DNA from: Nemopilema nomurai
Lineage: Eukaryota > Cnidaria > Scyphozoa > Rhizostomeae > Rhizostomatidae
DNA: 64,000 nt
Reading direction: 5' to 3'
Assembly (NCBI GenBank): GCA_003864495.1
Contig: PEDN01001359.1
Coordinates: 1-64,000 of the forward strand
Of the stretch, positions 13,701-25,700 are shown in pieces. Each line of letters begins with the position of its first letter. Position 1 is the first letter of the stretch. A model generated the notes under the pieces. The model was not told the DNA's origin. It saw only the letters and a program-made list of their open reading frames with translations, and did no database searches. The position numbers and the translations under genes were made by a program.

Positions 13701-16700
13701 TGACAGAAAATGGAGTCCAAAAAGATGTTATCTGAACGAGTGTTTTGTGGTACAAAACTTCACAATGGCTAGAAAAAGCGGAACTAGCTTTCGCATACGT
13801 AAAAGTACTTTTTTCGTTCGACAAAATGTTATCACAAGATGTTATCTGTTTTGTTGAATATAAAAAACGACTGTCAAAGAGAAGGCCACAAAAGTAAATC
13901 TCACTTTGGTTATCAGCGTGGTGACTTTCTCAAGGACCTTGCACTCAACCAGATATCTTTTCCAGTCAGATGTTTTGATGAGGTTCTTGAACAGATTAAA
14001 GAAGTCACTGGCGTTTTCTCCAGCCGAATGAAGATCTCCCAAGAATCTAAACATCAAAGAAATCACTTTCAGCACAGTTCATCACGAATGAAATATAGCA
14101 ATGAAAAAACAGAAGAAAACCTTGGAAACAAGAGCTGATAAAGAACGCTCAGGATAAACTCTTCACAGATTTGCAACATACCGTATGAAAATGTGCAACA
14201 ATTTCTTCTTCTTGCTGTCAACCTAAATTTAATTACAAAGAATTTTGAGATCAGGAGTTCACTGACTGAAATAACGAAATAACAAGGCACAGAAACAACG
14301 CAATGTCAGTTTATAATAACTTATACTGGCTAGGTCTTCAGTAGATAGGACTATCTCAACAACAACAACAACAACAACAACAGCAACAACAACATCCATA
14401 ACAACAGCAACAACAACAAATAAACACAAGCATTAATTCAAAATACACAACGACACATATGACTTTATCAAAATTAGAGGACTTTAGTGTCAATATAGAT
14501 CTAGAGAAACATTGAGCAAGGCTAAAGTATGAAGAAAGGTAAGGAGGCTTACTTGGCAAAGATTCTCGAGGATTCCACAAACAGTTTCTCGCACAGCTCT
14601 TGACGAAGGAGCAAAGAGAAGGAGCCGCAGCCATGTCTCGCCAGTTATTTCGGTCAATTCTTTCTTCGGCTTTTCTCTAACTTTTAATATTCGCAACCAC
14701 ATTCCACCGTATTTTTCAGCCAAATACTCGTCCCTAGTTGGACTTGGGTTTCTGGCGCGCCAGTAAGACAAACTATACTTTGAGCTCCCTTTGAGCCATT
14801 TTACGGCATTGACGTCACGAAGTTTCAACGGCTCGACGTTTTTCCCCTAAGTGGAAATTGAAAATTTCATTAAAGATGTTACCCAGGTTTGCGTCTAAAC
14901 AATGATTCGATAATCTAATTTAGGTGTGAAATGCATCGTCAACAGGCGAAGAAACTAATTGAATTAGACAGACATGCACTTCGTTTAGGTGAAACTCGAT
15001 TAAAAATACGATTCAAGAATCAAATCAAACAGAAGATTCCAGGATGCAGTCTAGACATATAGTCAAAGAGTCACATGATAAACGACCTTGGCTGATAGGA
15101 CAATGCATACGTATCAGTATCCACTGCAATGAAATGCTAGGCCTTCTATAAGCGATTAGCCATTAACCTTTTCATCTGCGTTAGCTGTGGCAGCTTGAAT
15201 ACTCTTGGCGAGGATTTTCAGGCATGGGAGGGTTACATTTTCAAGAACATCTGTGTTGTAGTCACGCATGGAGTCCAGGAACAGGCTAAACACTGTAAAA
15301 GCGAACAACGCCAATGTAATATAAATTCAATGAGAATTGTAATTACCGGACAATATAAATTCAGTGAGTCGTAATAACCAGATAGTTTACTAGACGGACA
15401 ACATTTCCGGGCGCTCTACGAGGTTGGCGCTCTACGAGGTTGGCGCTCTACGAGGTTGGCGCTCTGTATTAAAGATGCTACTAAACATCCTCTGGACCTA
15501 TAAAACTGCTTAATCAAGAAGTCTACAATGCAAGAATAAAAGCAGCAGAAGAAACAGAAGAAGAAGCTGAAAAGAAACATCAGTCATACCACAGCGCAGT
15601 CTTTCATCCCAGCACTCGTCTATGGTGTTCAAGGAAAGCCCAAGCACAGACATTTGGCTTTGAAGATTGATGTCCTTAAAAAACAAACGAACAATACAAT
15701 ACACGGAGCTTTTGCTGTGAATGTGGAGTACATTATTTGAGTGCAAGGTCGCAGTTATCTCATACTTACAGATATGACGTTGGCAGCTTTTGATTGAAGA
15801 GACAAAGCCACTTGCTTCATTATCATCTGGTTCAGTTCATTTGTGGCTGTGAAGTTTCCAGTTGTCATCAATATAATCAGCTTCTGCGCAAGGGACGTTA
15901 TTTGTGGTCTCTTATGCTGCAAACTATGTTCCAGCAGTTCAAGGAGTAGTCCCTATGAGAAACAATGAGTGTTATTAAAATATTCAAACTGATTAAGTAG
16001 GACACCGGTCAAACAGTGAACAAACTACGGCGTTTGGAGTGCCTAGACAATTATCATCATACTGAAAGAACAACAAAACAGCCTTCAAGCAACCAGTGTT
16101 TGCAACTACTCTACCTGTGACAGCATCCATTGGTGTGACTCTTTGATTGTGGCAAATGCTCTGAGAATCGTGAGACAATGCTCCACAGTAAACAAGGCGC
16201 AACCGTAACATTTCCCCATCGTGTTGGCCTCCGTCTCCTCCTCTTGACTTTTGGTGCTCTTTGCTTGCACAGGGAAGTCTACAGATAACGTCAGGGAAGC
16301 TCTTGAGGGGTCTGGAGACACCCCTGGGCTAGTTGAAATGATCGTTGACAATGCCTCCTGCTGCCTCAGATCATAGGAAGATAGCTCTTTCCTAGTGGCT
16401 GTTACTTTCTACAATGAAAACAAATAACAACATATAATGAATTAAAAAGACACTTTCAAAATTGTGTCTTACAAATTTGTAACATTTTTCGAAAAGTTTG
16501 GAAATCCTTGGTTTCTTCCAATTTGCAAGACATAAATCATAACTAATGAATTTCAGATTCAAACCTGGATGATTTTGCTCAGCTCCTCAAACGACGTTTT
16601 ACAATCATTGCAGTACTTCTGTGAAATGTTTTGAATGTTCTTGTTGACGAGTGCTGCGTTGGACGCGGCTGAACCACCGGGTGCCGCTGGGGTGGCGCTA

Positions 16701-19700
16701 ATGACCTGAAGAGACAAATCACCAATCGCAGTGTGAATTTAACGCTCAAAATTAAAAGAAAACTGAGATGATTGACCAAAACGCAAAGAGCATTGAAAAG
16801 TTGGTTCTTCAAGGCAGGAATCATGGTGAATAATTAGGGGGAACTTTGTCTTAATTGATTCAGCAACATTCGAAAAAAAAATTAATTTTTTATCTGGCCG
16901 AAGACCGAAACAGGTTCGATAAGAGGTTGGCCTCATTCTGAGGATGCATGGATATCAGTTGGTTGCAATCCAGGGCATCATGAATCATTAGATCATGAAT
17001 CATTAAGTAATGCATCATGTATCATTAATCATTAGATTATGCATCATAAGCTATTAGATCATACATTACATCATTAGCAACAAGGTACCACAAATACCTA
17101 CGAAACTGTCAAGAAAACAACAAGATTAATAAAGTGATGGTCAATCAACTTCAGTCAAATGAAGGATGCTACAGAAAACTTGGCAATAAATTAAAGCAAT
17201 GAATCAACGGATCATAAATCTAGACTGAAGGACTCGTCTTGGCTAGTCACGTGACCGTGCTTACCTTTACTGAAGTACCACTTTCTTCTACGACGCTGCG
17301 CAGAGAAGATTCAAGCGATTGTTTGTGGTTTGAAAGCTGCTGGTAGATTTTGTCAGCTGATTCCAACTGGGCGTTCACTGAATTCAAGGCCTAGGTTGAC
17401 AAATTCATAACCATTGAAAAAGTCTATAAAATCACTTTAATGCTGTAACATGCAATAGTTGTACCTGTTAAAAGAAAAACTAAAGTGAAGATTATGTATC
17501 ACTTTACATCAAATCTTAAAGATTCTTGAGAAACATTTTCTTAGTAATGACCCCCTTTAACGGCAAAAGCTCACACATACAAAAAGGTAGGATCCTTTAC
17601 TAATCGCTTCTTTTATCCAATAAAAAGGGATTGATTCGGTTTTAAGTAGAGAACAGAAGAAACGCTTTGATGTTACTTCCATGGCTACAAAATAAACTGT
17701 TGGAGGAATAGGTAACTGGGATTTTGACTTTGCATCTTCCTACACCTCCACTTCCAAGCCCGTTTGCCTGCGTTTTGTCGCTTGCTTAATTACGAGGGAG
17801 CACGCACCGTCTGTCTCTCTGTCTCATCATTTACTGGCTCAACTGCATAGCATGGCCTCGTCACAAGTGTGTACTCGAACTTGGCGTATTTGCAGAATCC
17901 ACAATTTATGCACAAGAATGGGTCCCTCTCATCATAGTTGATTGCTCTGGAAATCAATAAACGTATGCCTCAAAAACAAATTTGAAGTTTGTAATGTGAT
18001 GCATATGCATGACCTACCCATCTAGTACTTTGAAATGCTTCATTTACTAAAGATTTGGAAGCAAATTGAGATATAGAGCTTAAAATACCTGCACTTGTGA
18101 CATTGATAGACATTTTCACCACAATTTCCACAAATTCCAGGATTTGCCGGCACGCTCGCACTGCATCTTGGGCACTGCAATGACTCAGCCGTCAACTGTA
18201 AACATTAAGTGTGATGGATGAGCCAACGAATGAAAAAAAGGTTAAATATAATGACATTTATGCTTCTGTTTTTAGCACAGTATGAGCATAACTAATTGCG
18301 TCTCTTCTAATAGCTGATTTGCCTTCACAAAAACCATCATAATGTGTACTATGAAAGGAACGAAAGATCTTTGCAGGGACAAAATTATAGCAGGCTTCCC
18401 AAACGTGCCCGGACATACCCGTAGCTCCCCCGCAATGCCTGCCAAACATGCTAGCTAGAGGTGTTCACACCCTAAGTAATGTATTGCAGCCTCAAAAGGC
18501 AGTCGCGGGTGGAGAAGCAAAACTATCGATCTAGTTCACCGAGCCTAAAACTTAATATATAAGAAAATACCTGAATGTTATCGTAGAAGTCTGCATATTC
18601 GATCATAAGATTGTAAGCAGCGATTGGCAAAGTGAAATCAACCTGGAAAAAGTAAGCAATATTATAGGTCACATGGCACGCTAATCGCCCGCAGTGGGTC
18701 ATTGATTTAGATTTGAGTTGAGTTAGAAATTAGAGTTGGAAATATGTTACCTTCACATCTGTTTGCTCTGCCGTTAGAGTAATCCTCTTGGCTTTTTGCC
18801 AGATGTTTTTCCTAAGAGAAAGCACGGATTATCAGCGAAAACGTAGCAAAAACAAGCGACAAACTCAGTAAGGCAATAAAGCCAAGCCAGACTAAAGCGA
18901 GGCGTTAGCCCGATTTCTCACGGGCAAGGAGGAGGGCCAACAGATAACGACAATGGCAGTATTATCTGTGCTGAAACGTTTGCTTAAGATCACGTTTATT
19001 GGCTTGTCAAAGAGACAATTTATATGTGTAACCACAGTCCAGGTCTTTCTGGAGAACCTAAGTTATGGGAAGAAAACAGGAAACTGCCAGTGTGACTTTA
19101 AAAAACAAGGGTTGCATTCAGCCAGATTCTTTGATGATCCATGTTGCATTAAACAAAACAGCTTGACTTACTTGTTTTTCAGCTCAACCACCGACGGGAC
19201 AGGCTTGTTGTTGTAATAGATATTGATGGTTTTCACCTTCAACAAAATTGGAATAAAGATGCAAGGCATGAAATCAACCCATGACATCGATATAAAACGA
19301 AGAGCAACCATTTACATAAAGTGAACCAATAATTAACCTGCTGGTCTTTATACAAGGGTTGTGCCAAAACAGCGAAAAGTCTGTATAAACAAAGGCTAAA
19401 GGCTTGACCTTGCAAAGCTATTATTTCTATATCTTATACAACGTAGAATCAACTTTGAAGCAATTATAACCTAACATCTAACGCGATTTGTCTGAGAGCA
19501 ATACATAATTTGTTCTTATGTCTTTAATGAAAAACTGAATGCCATCAATATCTAAATACTCGAAGAGCACATCTCTGATTTTGTAGTTAAATTGTTTTCT
19601 AGACTCATTACTCAAGTTGCGTCTTGGGAAGAAGGTTGTGGTGTGATTTCCATCTTTCTGACTTCCATTAATGATCTTCATTTGCCTTTTCCGCTTCTTA

Positions 19701-22700
19701 CAAAATGCAAAATGTGCTGATCGTGGCTTTTAATTTCACGATGAGAACAGAATTAGTCAAAGCGTAAATGCTATTGGGCCAGCCCTTTAAAGGCCTTCCT
19801 TGATTTTTTTCTCTCCATTACTTGTTCTAGGCAAAACTTAGATAGGCTTTGTTCCTATCTATTTTAGTGACAACAGTGAGGAGGGCGAAGCGTGCCTGTT
19901 TTATGTGTTACAAATGACATTTATCCAGCATTTGAAAGACTTCCTTTCAGGCACGTGAATTGTATACAATGACAGAAAGACGCTGGAGAGGTCGACAAGG
20001 CTTACAGAGAGGACTGGTACCAACCATTTTGGCTCGTTTGATGTCTGAGATGCGGAGCAGCAGGCGAGATATGGTGCAGTTGACGTTGAGTTTCACCAGT
20101 TGCGCGGTTGTTGTGTAGCGAATGTCAGACTTGATTGACGTCAGCTTCGTGTGCTAGAATAGTACGTTTTGGATGAGCAAGCAATCTAACATACTACCGC
20201 CGATATCATATTCTGTAAATTTGCAGAAATCAAGAAGTGGATACAAGAGAATAATTTATCTTAAGAATATTCATCAAGTTTATAATGATGGAATGAAGAT
20301 TCAATTAGACTTGCTCGTTTTAAGATGCTAAGTAGGAATCTGATTTCAAATCGGAAACGATTTATCGCCAATAATCAGCCTGAAATCTTTTATAATTTCT
20401 ACCAGACATTTAACATGTCCTACTTTGTACATATCCTAGAACTATGACATAAGCGCAAATCACAAAAACCTTGTATGCAATAAAATAATGTTGAAGGAGT
20501 AAAGAGAAATCGTGACAATACAAACGTACTGCAAAAGGAATCTCCGGATTATTGCAAACAATGCACGGATCACTCTCCAGGAAAAACCCGCCCACTTCAA
20601 CGAGACTTTGCAGGCGCCTGAAAAGGGGGATTAACTGATTGACAAATACCCAGTTTTAGAGAGACACGCGCGAAGGTAGCGAAACTATGATTGCGGGGAA
20701 GATAAGCAAGCTAGTGACTACAAAAAAGTGTAGCAGTTGCAGACAATAAATAATGAGGTAAAAAAATAAGGTAAAAATTCTACTGTAGTCTGTATTTTTT
20801 TGAAGCTGTTCTGTCTCCTAGGCCCTACTGTGGTTCCCACAATGGCAAAATAATAAAGAAAGGCAAAAGCTGGTAACTGGTAATTCAGTTACTCAATGAC
20901 AAATTGGAAGAAGTTTCACTAGAGTCAGTTTAAAATTAGTAATAAGTGATAAAACAGTAAAAAAAGAAAATTCATACAATGAAACTAAGTGATGACATGT
21001 ATTGACATACTTGTATACACTGGCATTTGGATGATTCCTGAGCAAATTATTCGAGAAGGACAACAGCGAGCAAATCTTCTTCGTGTAGAACTTCATCTAA
21101 AAATACGAGATGCGGTTGTGTCTTGATAAATGAAGAAACAATTTCATCGACAGGGAAATCAGCGTGTGAAATCAGAAACTTATATTGGATATTCGTGAAG
21201 CCTATACAACACTGATTGCATGGTAAAATGATTCAATTTAAAAAACAGTTTGAAATGGTTGCCAATCGAAAATCAAGACGTAAGATTCTGCAAATTATTA
21301 AGATAACCAATCACTTAACTTCTCTGGTCACATGGGAAGATTAAAAAGTCATTCTACACTTTGCTTATAGTGAAATCAGAAGCTAAATAGATACAGGAGA
21401 ACTATTTAAACATTGCTGAATCAGGAAAATAAAAAAAATTAAATATCTAGCGGTAATAAGGCCAGGTTCAGACAATGATAAATAGTTACATCGTGGTATG
21501 CAACCATAAATCTTTTGACCACTCAGGAAGAGTGAATGGCAAAGAAGAAGGATGATAAACCTACCTTATCTTTCACTTCAGGGGTCGTGACAGTGAAGAA
21601 GCCAAGGAGATCAACAAACTGAGCGGCTTTGTGACCCGAAAAGGGGACGCACCTCCACAGCTGCCAGAGAAGCTCAACGAGCCGCACGCGTTGCTCAGAA
21701 GCTATGTTCCTTAAGTAAAGAAAACGTATTTTTAGGGCCAATAACAGTGAACGGAGAGCTTCAACACATGTTTGTCCCATGGTGTCTATGATTTAAAAAG
21801 TTTCTTCTGATAAGAAATTCAGATGTAGTCACCACCCCGGTTGTATCTAGAGCGTGTGCGTGTTTAGAACTGTGCTGGAAGGGACATTGCCAAGAAATAT
21901 GGGTTTTAAACATCTGTACAGCCTCCTTAAAACATTTCAACGGGTAAGGCAGTACAAAGATATCGAAAGACATGTGTAATTATTGAAAGACTAACCTGAA
22001 GACTGTGTATAAAAGCTCATGAGCCTTCCACCTCATGCTGGTTGAATTCGATTCAAGGAGAAAGAACTTAATGAAGTTGAACAGCAACGAACTGTAGCAG
22101 CTTTCAAACAGAACGCCAACAAGCTCTTTGACGTGGCCTGAAACAGCCGATACATAACATAGAAAAAGACATCAAAATTGAACATGTAAAGGAGATGGAA
22201 AGTTCGTACATCAACTAAATTTTGGGTTTAATGATTACCAGCAGATAGTAACTATACAAAATATTACAAATTTGGCAGGAAATGTCAGCACGGCGTAAAC
22301 GGTTCCCTAAGGTCGATAGAGGAACACAGGCAGCAGAATTTTTCATCCAACTGAAACAATTTGGTAATGTCCAATACTTCAAACTCAACAAGGGAAGATT
22401 GCAACTTTAAACTGTTATCATACCAAATGTGTATGAGTAGTTCTAGGAGAACCTGACGCATGCTTACTTCCGGTCTTTTCCGGCTTGTCCTCTACTTTGC
22501 TGGAGGATGATTTTTGTGACGTATTACCGACCGCCAAGCCAATTAGTTGCAAAAACATTCCAGAAACATGCTCCGAAGACAAGCGATAGCTGCCTTGCAC
22601 CAAGAATGGAAGCACACCTGCATTGCGAAATGAATCGATTTTCAAACAATGAACAGCCTAATGAAAAAAGAAACTATCTAGAACAACATCTATCTGGTAT

Positions 22701-25700
22701 GTTCAATTATGCATTTCGCTGTTCACGGTTCTTGAATCAAGGTCTCTTGAAGTATTCTTTACCTGCTGTAAAACATCAAATTCTTTGGTCCACAATTTTT
22801 AGATAAAATTTCAGCAATCATAAGGGCCGAAAGTCAACTACGTTCCCTTTCTCCTCAGTCTTCCCAGACTTTTCCTACCAGTTTACAAAACTCCCTTCTT
22901 CTAATACAGACCTTATGCAAAATCATAGGTTATTCCCTAAAACGTTGGGAAAGACGATGGGGAAAAAACGAAAAAGGGAAAGAATCTGAAACCTTTTTCC
23001 TCTTTACAGAAAACTTGCCAGTTGTCAATACGTGCCATAGCAATATCGGCGCACGCTTTGCAATCGTCGGCCTGCAATACAAAAGTACGTAAGTGTTCCC
23101 TCCATAATTAAGGCCTTTTGAATGAATGATCTTAACAAAATCTTAATCGGCAAAGCAAATAAAGGTCGTAGCAACATTATTGTAGAAGCTACATCTCTTG
23201 CATTGTGAGGGGAAGTAGATGTAAAAGATATTTATGAAGATACATTTTTACGTGTCTTTCTAAAGAAGTGAGGCTGTGAAATAGAATGTCACACCAAAAA
23301 TCGCTCATCATCATCATCTAATAAAGGGAATCCAATAAATTTCCGTCACTACCAAAATATATCTAGCAATGACATTCGGTTAGGATTTTGTATGCAGTGT
23401 TTAATATGTATGTCAAACAGTGGAAATGAAAATAACTTTGCTTACCAAACGGACAGTCTCCTCGTATGTGAAACTTGCTTGAGCATCAGAAAGGCTTGCT
23501 GGCTGCAGAATATCCCTAGAGATGGAAAGGAGCATCAAGTTTGTACTCAGCATTGCGTTTCATTGTACCACTAACTGCACACAAAATTTAAACGAGTTGC
23601 AGCTCCAGATATCTTTAGGAAAAGCAAATACTTCAAGACACATGACTTAATATGCCGTATCTATAGCCAGTGGTCTGAGCAGCAAAAACTGACCAGGCAA
23701 CTAAAAATCCTTGATAAAAGTGATTCGTTTATATGGCATCTTTGGTGTTGTCGAACTCTGGCTGGTTAGTTAAATTGACAATTTGTCCCTCATTATAACA
23801 ACAGTTCCATTAAGTCGTGCATTAGTATTTTCGGGCCATCCACCCTACACTTTTAAGTAAACACATCATACAGAAGCAAGATACTGACTCACCTTATGTT
23901 GGCCATGTGAGATTTCAATGTGTGTATGTCTTTAACTCGTCTGTACTTCTCTTTGGAACCACAAAGCGCCAAAAGGAGCTAAAAAGAAATGTTCAAAAGT
24001 AACATAAATGTCTCCTCATGCTTAGTAGGCAAAACATTTTAATTGAAAGGCATTTACATATGGGTCTTTCTCGGCTACATACCTTTCGTACGTGTCTCTT
24101 TATGAACGGTGTTTCTGTTGCCATCATGTACTGTAAACAAAAGCGAATTATCAGAAACAGCAGGACTACATGAATAGAGCATATACCTTCATTGAAACAT
24201 TTAAAATGCAATTATAAAGTAGCGGAAAATAAAGGAGTATCCTACCTCACAGAGGCAATTTATCCATTGCTTTTCAAATGGCCCTGTCTCAAGCTCATTC
24301 ACATTTTCCAGTCTTTTCCAAATCTGAAATACAGAGATAATCTTCATGATCTCCTAATCCTAAACACCGTTGAGAAAGCTTTTTTGTAATTGAGTCCGAA
24401 ATTGAGGAGAAAACAAGAGCTGCGATAATCTCTTTTCGATTCATGAGACCCACTCACCAACACAAGTGAACAAAAAAGGTGAGTTCATAGAAGACAACAC
24501 GTTGAATACTTGTAACAGGACAGAGAGTAACCTAACACGAAACGACAAGCCAATTGATGAGAAAACAAGAGCTGCGATAATCTCTTTTCGATTCATGAGA
24601 CCCACTCACCAACACAAGTGAACAGAAAAGGTGAGTTCATAGAAGACAACACGTTGAATACTTGTAACAGGACAGAGAGTATCCTAACACGAAACGACAA
24701 GCCAATAGATTGTTTGCGATTGTGCCGTTTAAATTTATATGAACGCACCTGATACGGCATTCGCAGCACCATCTCGGTAACTAACTGTGGAAATGCTTCA
24801 AACAGATCGTTGGCATGGCTCTGAGATCAAAGCAGATATTTAAAAAGTCAGTTAGAAAATGAGTCAACAACAATGAACAGAATTTTGCCAATAAAAAATG
24901 ACGCAAGATGCTTATCGCTCCCCTGCGCTAATATTCCTTCACTTAGGCCAATTTTGATTTGACATTTCGCCATAAGGACTGCAAATCAGCCTCTTTCTTA
25001 TGCTTTGAATTATCTTACAAAAATCCAATCATCTTAAAAGATGAAGTCAGCAGGAAGGTCCACCTTCATAAACACCAAAAGGTACACTTAGGCCAAGTAC
25101 CCACCTTGACGTATTGCTTCAAGAAAAATGGCGACATGTCTGGCGGGTTTTCGTGTGGCTTGATTTTCAGTAGAACCTCGTCTTCATCCGACGCCTCGGC
25201 CTGGGATGCAAATAACCAAACAAACCCGTTACTCAACAAAAAGTAAGTCCAAAAGTGAATACCCAATATAAATGTTTAAAGGGTATAGGTATTCGGTACA
25301 GATTAAATAATTTTAGTCAGCATTGAGGTTTGATTTATCGCTATACTGGTCCACAGATCTCTGCAATTTTTTGGAAGAAAATCACGATTCTGGATGTTTT
25401 ATGAAAAACAGGTTCGAAACTGTTATGGTCTGATCAGTGTTAACTACAGCTTGCTAGTTCTAAAGTAATTCAGGTAAGTGAACACAAAGCTGGCAGCCAG
25501 AGAAAACAAAAGGGAGTTGTTATACACCCATTGCCCCCTAAATTTTTATAAAATTATATACAACACAGTGCTTCAGAAAAATTTTGCTTCAAGGCCACCT
25601 CCCTTAAATAACCACCAATTCTCCAATGATCTCTCTCTATCGAATATTTGACAATACTACAATACATATAAACCCGGCACAAACAGCTATATCATTATGG

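Noticed and set aside
22600..22670. Alternative upstream start of UBR4 exon 55 (CLKIDSFRN frame)
   Set aside because: It gives a phase clash with exon 54; the GCAG acceptor at 22618 restores a gap-free match to human.
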